The notes under the pieces are model-generated. The model saw only the letters and a list, made by a program, of their open reading frames with translations, searched no databases and was not told the origin of the DNA. Both the position numbers and the translations under genes were made by a program. Shown here one piece after another: positions 16,904-24,862 of a DNA stretch of 64,000 bases. Position 1 is the stretch's first letter, and every line of letters starts with the position of its first letter. This stretch comes from an uncultured Acidimicrobiales bacterium. Its GTDB lineage: Bacteria > Actinomycetota > Acidimicrobiia > Acidimicrobiales > SZUA-35. Location of the stretch: positions 106,878 to 170,877 of the forward strand of contig CAKZXA010000004.1 in assembly GCA_937922045.1 (NCBI GenBank), written 5' to 3'.

Positions 16904-18298
16904 TTACGCCCCTCGCAGCAGGCGAGCGACACGATAGGCCACCTTGGCCTGCCGATCTGTTCGATCCTCGGCATCGTCGGCCGAACCGAGCAATCGGCGG
17001 CTGGCTCGCACCCCGAGCCAGCGAAAGGGCTCTGGCTCCCAGCGCCGGGCTGTAGCGCCAACCCACGGCAGGCTGGTTCGGTCGGTGTCGAGGCCGACGA
17101 TGAGATCGGCCATCGTTCGTCCCGCAAGGTTGGCGGCAGCGACACCTTCACCGACATAGCCCCCGAGCACTCCAAGGCCCGTCATGCGGTCGAAGGTTAG
17201 GCCCGGAATCCAGTTGCGAGGAATTCCGAGCACCCCACCCCAACGATGGGTGATGCCGACCCCTTTCAGTGCTGGTAGCAGGTCGGCCAAGGTTTCAACG
17301 ATGAGTTGGTGCGAAGGCTCGTCGAGTTCGGCCTCGTTCGTGATCCTCGACCCGAACAGGTAGGGCACACCGCGTCCGCCAAAGGCGATGCGATTATCGG
17401 CGGTGCGCTGGCCGTAGATCACCATGAATCTGTCGTCGCTAAAGGTTGGACGTCGGTCCAGTCCGATCTCGGCGAGCACCTCGCTCGACAAGGGCTCGGT
17501 GGCGACCATCAAGGAATACACCGGCAGTAGATCGCGACGGTGGCCGGCGATATCGCGGGTGTATGCCTCGGTGGCCTGCACCACCACCTCGGCTCGAATG
17601 TTGCCCTGATCGGTTGAGACCAGACCGGGCTCGATGCTCGATACCGATGTACCCTCGACGATCTGGACTCCAGCCTCTTCAACAATTTCAGCGAGGCCAC
17701 GAACCAGCCGTGCCGGGTCGATGGCCGCGGTCGGAGCAAAGAAGATACCCGAATGCACCCGACTAGCTCCGATGTGCTCCCGAGTCTCATCCGGACTCAG
17801 GAGCCGGATCTCATCCTCGGTGAACCCGAGGGAACGATCGTGGTTGATCTCGTCCTGCTGGCGACGGGCTTGGGGACGGTTACGGGCGACCCGTATCGTT
17901 CCGCCCTTGGCGTAGTGGCAATCGATGCCTTCAGCGGTGCTCACCCTGCCGATCTCGTCGACCGCGTCGAAGACAGCTCTAGCCTGCCGTAGCGCTTCGG
18001 CGTGGGTCGAGCGCTTGGCGTACCACTCGAACGGTCCGGCGAGTTCCCCGACCGCCCAGCCCCCATTGCGCCCTGAGGCCCCGTAGCCGCAATAGTGTTT
18101 TTCCACCACGGTGATGCGTAGCGTCGGATCAGCGCGGATCAGATAGTAGGCGGTCCAGAGGCCGCTATAGCCTCCACCAACGATGACGATGTCGGCGTCG
18201 GCGGCGTGAGGACGATCGGCTAGCGCCCGCCGCGGCACGATCGGTGGGTTGAGGCGGTCGAGCCAGAGCGAGTTCGTCGTGACCGATTCGAAGTCCAT
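16904..18298 (-). CDS. FAD-dependent amine oxidoreductase, DAO family (gamma-glutamylputrescine oxidase-like)
   Basis: The 686-residue ORF opens too early, across the divergent gene. The ATG at 18298 (MDFESVTTNSLWLDRL) gives about 464 residues, usual for the family. The FAD site is DADIVIVGGGYSGLWTAYYLI (residues about 30-50) with the acidic end VVEKHYCGYGASGRNGG, a signature of PuuB/OrdL-type oxidases. GRTMADLIVG near the C-terminus completes the FAD fold. Such enzymes oxidise secondary or gamma-glutamylated amines. It is divergent from the agmatinase/PotABCD operon and shares its promoter region with the palindrome array, so joint control is likely. Other amine substrates, such as N-methyl amino acids, are possible. 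Confidence 0.85.
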   Translation of the reverse strand: MDFESVTTNSLWLDRLNPPIVPRRALADRPHAADADIVIVGGGYSGLWTAYYLIRADPTLRITVVEKHYCGYGASGRNGGWAVGELAGPFEWYAKRSTHAEALRQARAVFDAVDEIGRVSTAEGIDCHYAKGGTIRVARNRPQARRQQDEINHDRSLGFTEDEIRLLSPDETREHIGASRVHSGIFFAPTAAIDPARLVRGLAEIVEEAGVQIVEGTSVSSIEPGLVSTDQGNIRAEVVVQATEAYTRDIAGHRRDLLPVYSLMVATEPLSSEVLAEIGLDRRPTFSDDRFMVIYGQRTADNRIAFGGRGVPYLFGSRITNEAELDEPSHQLIVETLADLLPALKGVGITHRWGGVLGIPRNWIPGLTFDRMTGLGVLGGYVGEGVAAANLAGRTMADLIVGLDTDRTSLPWVGATARRWEPEPFRWLGVRASRRLLGSADDAEDRTDRQAKVAYRVARLLRGA

Positions 18299-18400
18299 CG
18301 CCTGATCGTAGTAGCTGTCCACAACCATGACGATGAAACGAAACTCTTGACCGGAGCTTGACTTCGGATTCCGATGCCGATAAACGTTTGGGCAACGAAA

Positions 18401-18451
18401 TTCGCTGTGATATTCAGCGAAATTTGCTGTGACATTCAGCAAAATTCGCTG
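18401..18451. promoter_or_regulatory. Array of three 22-bp-spaced operator-like sites in the divergent promoter
   Basis: Two complete inverted repeats, TTCGCTG-N7-CAGCGAA (18401-18421) and TTTGCTG-N7-CAGCAAA (18423-18443), are followed by a half site TTCGCTG (18445-18451). The starts are exactly 22 bp apart, about two helical turns. In the second palindrome both arms change together (C to T, G to A), so symmetry is preserved. The Lrp/AsnC-type protein encoded at 20428 is the obvious candidate ligand. Confidence 0.75.
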
Positions 18452-18508
18452 TGACTCTACGTTGCGGACTCTATGTTGCCTGGCGTATCGCCCCCTGAGG
18501 AGATGACC

Positions 18509-19651
18509 GTGAAACGACCACCGATTCGACTGCTCGACTTGGCCGGAACGCCGTCCGAGATTGGCAACGCCCATGGGGCCGCTTACCGCGACGAGATCCA
18601 GCACTACACCGCCGAGCGAGTCGATCTCGTGGCCAGCGGCCAATGGAGTGGTGGGCCATTGGCCAAGGGCGACGTGTTGGACCTGGCCGAATCCATGCTT
18701 GGGGCCCACGAAGCCTTCCATGCCGGGCTCTATGAGGAGCTTGTTTCGATGGCCGGAGCAGCTGGTATCAGCCCAGCTGAGGCTGTCGTTGTCGGCGGGT
18801 TCACCGACTTCGTCGACACGGTTCGGGCCGAGCTCGGCGGGCCGCCGCCAGCCACGGTCGTCGAGGATGACTGCACCGCGGTCATCGTGCCAAACGGGCG
18901 AACCGCTGATGGCAACGGCTACTTCGGTCAAACCTGGGACATGCACGATACCGCCACCGACCATGTCACCTTGCTACGTCTCCGACCAACCGAGGCCCCA
19001 GCCGCCATCGTCTTTACCACCACCGGGTGCTTGGGCCAGATCGGCATGAACGAGTTGGGTGTCTGTGTCGGCATCAACAATCTGACAGGCAACGACGGTC
19101 AGCGTGGGGTCGCCTGGACGTCGGTCGTGCGAGCCATGCTGACGACCGAATCGGCGGCCGACGCCCTCGATGTGCTCCTCGCCGCCAACCTGGCCGGCGC
19201 CCACAACTACTTGATCTTCGACCGCTCCGGAGACGGCTACAACGTCGAGGCCATGCCCTCAGCCCGCCCGGTGACAAAGCTGGCCGACGAACCCATTGCT
19301 CATACCAACCACACGGTCGATCCTGCCGCCTGCGCTGTCGAGGCCGCCAAAGACCCACTGATGATGGCCAGCTCAGTCGAGCGTCTGGCCAAGGCCAAAG
19401 AGCTCCTAAGCGACGGCACGATCGACGAAGAACGGCTCTTCGAACTGACCCGTGAGCCTGACGCGATCTGCCAGATAGCGGTCGAACCATTCCATGTCGA
19501 ATCTTCAGGAGCCGCCATCATGCGCCCGGCCACCGGCGACTTCTGGGCCTGCTGGGGTCGCCCGGCCGAGAACGAGTATCAACACATCCCGTTCTCCCCT
19601 TCTCCCGCGTCGACAACATCTTCCTCGACCCAAACGTCGAGCGTCAGCTAA
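18509..19651 (+). CDS. C45-type Ntn-hydrolase (acyl-CoA:6-aminopenicillanate acyltransferase-like)
   Basis: About 380 residues. GAGGAG lies directly before an ATG (18503) and six bases before an in-frame GTG (18509); the GTG has the better spacing. The family self-processes at an internal cysteine that becomes the N-terminal nucleophile, here in VVEDDCTAVIV (about residue 122). Also seen are GNAHGAAYRDEI, GYFGQTWDMHD, TTGCLGQIGMNELGVCVGINNL and LIFDRSGDGYNVE. Members hydrolyse or transfer acyl groups on amide bonds. It is the first gene of the operon with a GNAT, a regulator, agmatinase and the polyamine importer, so removal of an acyl group from an acylated polyamine or amine is a reasonable guess, not shown. 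Confidence 0.82.
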   Translation: MKRPPIRLLDLAGTPSEIGNAHGAAYRDEIQHYTAERVDLVASGQWSGGPLAKGDVLDLAESMLGAHEAFHAGLYEELVSMAGAAGISPAEAVVVGGFTDFVDTVRAELGGPPPATVVEDDCTAVIVPNGRTADGNGYFGQTWDMHDTATDHVTLLRLRPTEAPAAIVFTTTGCLGQIGMNELGVCVGINNLTGNDGQRGVAWTSVVRAMLTTESAADALDVLLAANLAGAHNYLIFDRSGDGYNVEAMPSARPVTKLADEPIAHTNHTVDPAACAVEAAKDPLMMASSVERLAKAKELLSDGTIDEERLFELTREPDAICQIAVEPFHVESSGAAIMRPATGDFWACWGRPAENEYQHIPFSPSPASTTSSSTQTSSVS

Positions 19652-19657
19652 GCCGAA

Positions 19658-20431
19658 ATGTCGAACGAGAGCCAGCCTCCAGCCAACGTCGAGATCGACT
19701 ACGCCCCCGATCCTGACGCCCTCATCGATGGGGAACCCGTGGTCGCCATCGGTCCCCGCTCCGGACTGCGCTACACCCACATCGTTGCCCGGTGGGCGAT
19801 TCGGCTGGAGGAGATCGAGCTGGCCTCGTACCCCACCGCCGATCCTGCAGACCTCTACGATCGCAACAGCCTTCGCCTTCTTGCCGCCGACTTCCCCAAC
19901 GGCTGCTTCGCCGGATTCGACGGCGACGAAATGGTGGCGATGGGCTTGGGGCTACGCACCCCCTTCGACGTTGCCAACCCTCAACACACGATCGACGACA
20001 TCGTGCCGCCCGATGGTGCTGCCAGCGGCCACGACCCAAACGGCCCTTGGTACTACGGCACCGGAATCTCTGTCACCCCCGAGTATCGGCGCCGCGGTAT
20101 CGGGGCCGAGCTCTACGGCCTGCGTAAGCAGGTGTGTCGACGCCTCGGCTTGAAAGGAATCGTGGCCGGAGGGGTTATGCCCGGCTTCGTCGACCACAAG
20201 CACGCTATGTCGGCCGACGACTACATCAACAAAGTCGCCAGCCGCGAGCTCTACGACCGCACGCTCACCTTCCAGCTCGACAACGGCTTCGTACTCGGAC
20301 CAGCCCTGTCGGGCTACATCACCGACCCCGCGGTCGACGATTTTGCCTCCTTCATCGTGTGGCACAACGACACCACTATCGAAACCAATGACGACAGTGA
20401 CACCAGCAACAGTGCGGTGGACGCAACGTGA
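19658..20431 (+). CDS. GNAT family N-acetyltransferase
   Basis: A 257-residue protein with the acetyl-CoA-binding motif A in YGTGISVTPEYRRRGIGAELYGLRKQ (about residues 130-155) and upstream strands FAGFDGDEMVAMGLGL. It starts 6 bp after the C45-type gene and its stop overlaps the start of the Lrp-family regulator by 4 bp, so it is in the same operon. Substrate is unknown; the company of agmatinase and PotABCD makes a polyamine or related amine plausible. The C-terminus ends in a short Asp/Thr/Ser-rich tail that is probably disordered. Confidence 0.82.
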   Translation: MSNESQPPANVEIDYAPDPDALIDGEPVVAIGPRSGLRYTHIVARWAIRLEEIELASYPTADPADLYDRNSLRLLAADFPNGCFAGFDGDEMVAMGLGLRTPFDVANPQHTIDDIVPPDGAASGHDPNGPWYYGTGISVTPEYRRRGIGAELYGLRKQVCRRLGLKGIVAGGVMPGFVDHKHAMSADDYINKVASRELYDRTLTFQLDNGFVLGPALSGYITDPAVDDFASFIVWHNDTTIETNDDSDTSNSAVDAT

Positions 20432-20868
20432 TCGACGACGTCGACCGAGAGCTGATCCGCCATCTCCAAAGCGACGGCCGACTGGCATTCTCCACACTCG
20501 GCCAGCTCGTCGGGTTATCGGATGCTGCGGCCCGCCAAAGGGTGCGGCGATTGTGCTCGATGGGTGTGATCGACATCGTCGCCGTCACCGATCCGCGCAA
20601 GTTGGGGCTTGGCTATCAAGCCATGATCGGCCTCAAGGTGACGGGTGATAGCCAGAAGATCGCCAACGAGATCGGCTCCTTCAAGGAGTCGCACTATGTG
20701 GTGATAACCGCCGGCCGCCACGACATCCTGGCCGAGGTCGTTTGCACCAACGCCGACGCCCTCCTGACGTTGGCTGACAACGTCCGTTCGATCGATGGCG
20801 TTGAATCGATCGAGGTCACGCCCTATCTTGCCATCACGAAAGAAACCTACGACTGGGGTGCAGGATGA
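20428..20868 (+). CDS. Lrp/AsnC family transcriptional regulator
   Basis: A 146-residue regulator. The N-terminal winged helix is DDVDRELIRHLQSDGRLAFSTLGQLVGLSDAAARQRVRRL, followed by a linker and an alpha/beta RAM (AsnC ligand-binding) domain that includes AGRHDILAEVVCTNADALLTL. Lrp proteins form dimers to octamers and bind arrays of phased palindromes in response to amino acids. It starts with GTG overlapping the GNAT stop, and its own stop overlaps the agmatinase ATG (ATGA). The 22-bp-phased palindromes at 18401-18451, in front of its operon and of the divergent amine oxidase, are its likely targets. Confidence 0.9.
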   Translation: MIDDVDRELIRHLQSDGRLAFSTLGQLVGLSDAAARQRVRRLCSMGVIDIVAVTDPRKLGLGYQAMIGLKVTGDSQKIANEIGSFKESHYVVITAGRHDILAEVVCTNADALLTLADNVRSIDGVESIEVTPYLAITKETYDWGAG

Positions 20869-21839
20869 CCGAGCCTTTAGAGGGCGATCAAGCCTTCCGC
20901 AGCCCAAGGCTGGAGGGCCGCGACCTTGAGATGACGTTCGCCGGGGCCGTCTCCATGCTTCGTCGCAAGTACACCCGCAACCTCGATGAGGCCGAAATCG
21001 TCATAAGCGGCATTCCCTTCGACATGGCCACCTCCAATCGCCCCGGCGCTCGCTTTGGGCCTCGCGCCATTCGAGCGGCCTCCGTCGGTCTCGCCGAGCT
21101 GAACGCCTACCCCTGGGGTTTCGATCCTTTCGAGTACGTGAGGGTCGCCGACTACGGCGACTGTTTTATCGACTTCGGGCATCCGGAGGAAGCGGTTCGC
21201 CGGATCGAAGCCCATGCCGACACCATCATCGGATCCGACACCATGATGGTGAGTCTCGGAGGGGATCATTTCGTCTCCTATCCCCTCCTGCGAGCCCACG
21301 CCAAGCGCTTCGGTCCCTTGTCACTCATCCATTTCGATGCCCACAGCGATACGTGGGATGACGACGGAGACCGGCTCGACCATGGGTCCATGTTTTTGCG
21401 AGCGGCCCGCGAGGGCATCATCGACCCGGCTACCTCGATCCAGATCGGCATCCGCACCTACAACTCAAAGACCCACGGCTTCACGATCGTTGGCGCACCC
21501 TGGGTGCACCGGGAGGGCATCGGAGCGGTGCTGGACAAGATCGACGAGGTCGTCGGCACCAACAAGGCCTACCTCACCTTCGACATCGACTGCCTCGACC
21601 CCGCCTTTGCCCCCGGTACTGGCACACCTGTAGTAGGCGGATTGAGTTCGGCCCAGGCGTTGGAAGCCATCCGGGGTCTAGGCCATCTCGACATCGTCGG
21701 GATGGATGTGGTTGAGGTTGCTCCCGCTTACGATGTATCCGAGATCACGGCCACTGCGGCGGCCACACTCGTACACGATTTCATTTGTCTGCAAGCTCTC
21801 AAGCTCGGCGCTACCTCTGAGCCTTACGGACTGCAATAG
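20865..21839 (+). CDS. speB: Agmatinase-family ureohydrolase
   Basis: A 324-residue binuclear manganese ureohydrolase. The metal ligands are all present: SLGGDHFVSYPL (His), IHFDAHSDTWDD (Asp-His-Asp) and TFDIDCLDPAFAPGTGTPVVGGL (Asp, Asp). RPGARFGPRAIRAAS near the N-terminus is the family entry loop. It would cleave a guanidino compound to urea and an amine, agmatine to putrescine being the typical reaction. The start overlaps the regulator stop by 4 bp, and potA begins 51 bp downstream, tying the enzyme to polyamine import. A guanidinobutyrase or related activity cannot be excluded by sequence reading. Confidence 0.9.
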   Translation: MTEPLEGDQAFRSPRLEGRDLEMTFAGAVSMLRRKYTRNLDEAEIVISGIPFDMATSNRPGARFGPRAIRAASVGLAELNAYPWGFDPFEYVRVADYGDCFIDFGHPEEAVRRIEAHADTIIGSDTMMVSLGGDHFVSYPLLRAHAKRFGPLSLIHFDAHSDTWDDDGDRLDHGSMFLRAAREGIIDPATSIQIGIRTYNSKTHGFTIVGAPWVHREGIGAVLDKIDEVVGTNKAYLTFDIDCLDPAFAPGTGTPVVGGLSSAQALEAIRGLGHLDIVGMDVVEVAPAYDVSEITATAAATLVHDFICLQALKLGATSEPYGLQ

Positions 21840-21890
21840 GTTCTTCGCAGAGCGAAGAGTCTTTCCAACTATCCCAGAGGGGGAATCTGG

Positions 21891-22994
21891 ATGGGAGAAA
21901 CCCGAGACGCCCACGAGACGACGACGGCCGCCGACGCAGTCGCCATCAGTGGCGTCACGAAACGTTTTGGCGATGTTGTTGCCGTAGACAACATCGATCT
22001 AAACATCGCGGACGGTGAATTCTTCGCCATGCTCGGCCCCTCGGGCTGCGGCAAGACGACCACCTTGCGCATGATTGCCGGTCTTGAGTTCCCGACCCAG
22101 GGCAGCCTGAAGATTTTCGGCGACGAGGTCGGCACCTTGCCGCCGAACAAGCGACCGGTCAACACGGTGTTTCAGAACTACGCCCTGTTCCCCCATATGA
22201 ACGTGCTCGACAATGTGAGCTTCGGCCTGCGCATGCAGAACGTTGGCCGGTCTGAGGCCGCCGACCGGGCCCGGGCCCTTATCAAGCTGGTGCAGTTGGA
22301 AGGCATGGAGCGGCGCAAACCGTCGCAGCTCTCCGGTGGCCAGCAACAGCGAGTCGCCCTGGCTCGCGCCCTGGTCAACAAGCCAAAGGTTCTCCTCCTC
22401 GACGAGCCGCTTGGTGCCCTCGACCTCAAACTCCGCCAGGAGATGCAAAACGAGCTCAAGAGCCTCCAACGCGAACTCGGTGTCAGCTTCGTGTTCGTCA
22501 CCCACGACCAGGAGGAAGCGCTAACGATGAGCGACCGCATTGCGGTCATGGAAGACGGGCGTCTCCTCCAGGTTGGCTCGGCCGAAGACCTCTACGAGCG
22601 GCCGGCCAACCGGTTCGTCGCCGACTTCATCGGCCAGACAAACCTCGTCGACGCCACCGTCGCCGACAGCGACACGATCGTTCTGGGCAACGGATCGAAG
22701 GTTCGGGCCACCACCTCGCTCGGCTCAGGTTCCAAGGTGGCGATGAGTTTGCGACCAGAGGCGATCAGTATCGGACCACGAGGGTCGGCTCCCGCCGACC
22801 ACAGCGAAGAATCGCTCGACGGCATCGTCTCGTCGTCCACCTATCTCGGACACGCCGTCGACTATCGGGTCTCGGTCGACTGGATCGACCTTGAGGTTCG
22901 GGCCGGGGCGATTGGCGCACAGCAGCGATTCAGCCCCGGCGATGAGGTATCACTGTGGTGGGATCGGGCCGCCAACTGGGTGGTAGCCGACTAG
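21891..22994 (+). CDS. potA: Spermidine/putrescine ABC transporter ATP-binding protein
   Basis: A 367-residue ATPase: Walker A GPSGCGKTTT, Q-loop VFQNYALFPHMNV, signature LSGGQQQRVALARAL, Walker B KVLLLDEPLGALDLKL and switch histidine FVTHDQEEA. The C-terminal ~120 residues form the TOBE-type regulatory domain (MSLRPEAISIGPRG). This arrangement is that of PotA in the spermidine/putrescine and Fe3+ importer group, and the following permeases and binding protein fix the polyamine class. The stop codon shares one base with the GTG start of potB. Confidence 0.92.
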   Translation: MGETRDAHETTTAADAVAISGVTKRFGDVVAVDNIDLNIADGEFFAMLGPSGCGKTTTLRMIAGLEFPTQGSLKIFGDEVGTLPPNKRPVNTVFQNYALFPHMNVLDNVSFGLRMQNVGRSEAADRARALIKLVQLEGMERRKPSQLSGGQQQRVALARALVNKPKVLLLDEPLGALDLKLRQEMQNELKSLQRELGVSFVFVTHDQEEALTMSDRIAVMEDGRLLQVGSAEDLYERPANRFVADFIGQTNLVDATVADSDTIVLGNGSKVRATTSLGSGSKVAMSLRPEAISIGPRGSAPADHSEESLDGIVSSSTYLGHAVDYRVSVDWIDLEVRAGAIGAQQRFSPGDEVSLWWDRAANWVVAD

Positions 22995-23908
22995 TGACCG
23001 CCGCGACCGAAGCTCTCACCGATCCAGCGCTCGAGGCAGCCGTCGCTACACCCGAGTTCGAGTTGGCCAATATCCGTCAACGAAAACGACGGGGGCTGCT
23101 GATAGCTCTGCCCGCCTACATCTACCTGCTCATCTTCTTCGCGGTCCCGCTGATCACCGTGATCATCTATTCGTTCGCCACCCGCAACCGTTTCGGCGGA
23201 GCCGATCTCAACAACTGGAACATCGACTCCTACCGGGAGCTCGGCGATGATCTGATCAGAACAATCCTGCTGCGTTCGGCGGGGCTGGCCATACTCACAA
23301 CCATCATCTGTCTGCTCATCTCCTACCCCTTCGCCTACTACATGGCGACCCGGTCCGAGAAGGTGCGCAACCTGATGTTGGTGTTCGTGATGATCCCGTT
23401 CTGGACCAACTTTCTGGTTCGCAACTACGCCTGGTACGTGATCCTCGGCACCGACGGACCCTTCAGCCAGTTCACCGAATTCATCGGTTTTGGCCCGACC
23501 CGAGTGCTCTTCACCCAGGTCGCCGTAGTGCTCGGCCTCGTCTACGGCTTCCTGCCCTTCATGATTCTCCCCCTCTACGCCTCGATCGAACGAATCGATG
23601 GACGGCTTATCGAAGCCTCCAGAGACCTCTACGCCAACGGCTGGCAGGCGTTCAGAAACGTGCTCTGGCCTCTCTCCTTGCCGGGCGTTGTGGCCGGTTC
23701 CATTCTGGTCTTCATTCCCTCCTTAGGCGCCTACGTCACACCCCACATCCTGGGTGGAACGAAAGGCACGCTTCTGGGTAGCTACATCGTGACCCAGTTC
23801 CTGACGGCAAGAAACCTTCCCTTCGGTGCCGCCATGTCGACGGTCCTGATGATCATCATGTTGGCCGCGACCATCCTCTATTTCCGAAAGGGAGGTCGAA
23901 CCCTATGA
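22994..23908 (+). CDS. potB: Spermidine/putrescine ABC transporter permease PotB
   Basis: A 304-residue permease. The ORF-track start at 22955 lies inside potA; the GTG at 22994 overlaps the potA stop (TAGTG) and gives the N-terminus VTAATEALTDPALE. Six hydrophobic segments are visible, the first LIALPAYIYLLIFFAVPLITVIIYS, and the EAA-type loop is EASRDLYANGWQAFRNVLWPLSLPG. SLGAYVTPHILGGTKGTLLGSYI is a PotB signature. Its stop overlaps the ATG of a 21-codon open frame leading into potC. Confidence 0.92.
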   Translation: MTAATEALTDPALEAAVATPEFELANIRQRKRRGLLIALPAYIYLLIFFAVPLITVIIYSFATRNRFGGADLNNWNIDSYRELGDDLIRTILLRSAGLAILTTIICLLISYPFAYYMATRSEKVRNLMLVFVMIPFWTNFLVRNYAWYVILGTDGPFSQFTEFIGFGPTRVLFTQVAVVLGLVYGFLPFMILPLYASIERIDGRLIEASRDLYANGWQAFRNVLWPLSLPGVVAGSILVFIPSLGAYVTPHILGGTKGTLLGSYIVTQFLTARNLPFGAAMSTVLMIIMLAATILYFRKGGRTL

Positions 23909-23970
23909 TCCTCGACGCTCTGCCGGAGGCAACGCTGCATACCTACGCTCTGCCGGAGGCAACGCTGTGA
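23905..23970 (+). CDS. Coupling mini-ORF of 21 codons bridging potB and potC
   Basis: The ATG overlaps the potB stop (ATGA), and its own TGA overlaps the potC GTG (GTGA). GGGAGG lies about nine bases upstream of the ATG, a strong ribosome-binding site. The peptide contains ALPEATL twice, from an in-frame 30-bp duplication. It may only carry ribosomes from potB into potC (translational coupling). No homology to any protein is apparent and a stable product is not implied. Confidence 0.45.
   Translation: MILDALPEATLHTYALPEATL
23915..23967. repeat. 23-bp direct repeat duplicating the potC ribosome-binding site
   Basis: ACGCTCTGCCGGAGGCAACG-CTG occurs at 23915 and again at 23945, 30 bp apart. 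The second copy supplies CCGGAGG seven bases before the potC GTG; the first copy has the same Shine-Dalgarno but no start codon after it. The spacing keeps the mini-ORF frame. Confidence 0.85.
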
Positions 23971-24785
23971 CCGGCATAACCGAACCACGCGGCATGACGA
24001 AGGCTTCGCTACGAGGTATCAGCTGGCTGGTCTACGTCTTCTTCTACGCACCGATTCTGGTGCTGATCATTTTCTCCTTCAGCGACAACCGAAATGTCGG
24101 TGTTTGGGGTGGCTTTACCACCTCCTGGTACGCCGACTTCGCCCAGGACTCCAAGCTCACAGGCGCCTTGTCGAATTCGCTCCAGATCGCCGTCGTCGCC
24201 ACCTTGATCTCAGTCGTGCTCGGCACGATGGCCGCACTGGCACTCGAACGATTCTCGTTTAGGGGCAAGCAGGTCTTTGACGCCCTGCTCTACCTGCCGG
24301 TCATCATTCCCGACGTGACCATGGCCGTCATGCTCCTCCTCTTCTTCACCCAGGCGGCCAAATGGTTTGGTTTCTCCAAGGGTTTCAGCACGATCGCCCT
24401 CAGCCACATCGCCTTCTGCATTAGCTTCGTCTCCATCGTCGTACGGGCTCGCCTGGCGGGGATGGACGACAAGCTGGAGGAAGCGGCCATGGACCTGTAC
24501 GCTTCCCGATGGCAGGCATTTCGCTATGTCACGCTTCCGCTCATCATGCCCGGTATTCTCGGCGGTGCGCTCCTGGCTATGACCTTGTCGCTCGACGACG
24601 TGGTAATAACCCAGTTCGTGACAGGGGCCGGCTGGAGCACCTTGCCGGTCTATGTCTTCAGTCTCATTCGCAAAGGGGTGACACCTCTCATAAACGCCGT
24701 TTCGGTCGTGATGCTCGTAGCCTCAATGGTCCTCGTCGCACTCTCACTACTGACTCAACGGCTACGAGGTGACGACCCGGCGTAA
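23967..24785 (+). CDS. potC: Spermidine/putrescine ABC transporter permease PotC
   Basis: A 272-residue permease starting at GTG with CCGGAGG seven bases upstream. Six helices are evident, beginning ISWLVYVFFYAPILVLIIFSFS, and PDVTMAVMLLLFF and the EAA loop EAAMDLYASRWQAFRYVTLPLIMPG follow. LSLDDVVITQFVTGAGWSTLPVYVFSLIRKGVTP is characteristic of PotC. It forms the membrane channel with PotB. It is followed at 78 bp by potD. Confidence 0.92.
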   Translation: MTGITEPRGMTKASLRGISWLVYVFFYAPILVLIIFSFSDNRNVGVWGGFTTSWYADFAQDSKLTGALSNSLQIAVVATLISVVLGTMAALALERFSFRGKQVFDALLYLPVIIPDVTMAVMLLLFFTQAAKWFGFSKGFSTIALSHIAFCISFVSIVVRARLAGMDDKLEEAAMDLYASRWQAFRYVTLPLIMPGILGGALLAMTLSLDDVVITQFVTGAGWSTLPVYVFSLIRKGVTPLINAVSVVMLVASMVLVALSLLTQRLRGDDPA

Positions 24786-24862
24786 CGGTTCGGCGACACC
24801 GCCCTGCTTCGTAGGGCCGCCGCCGACCACATCCAAGAAAGAACCCAAAGGGGAGAGAACAA

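Noticed and set aside
15665-17200. 511-residue plus-strand ORF
   Set aside because: Shadow of the class V aminotransferase and amine oxidase genes, both of which have full family motifs on the minus strand.
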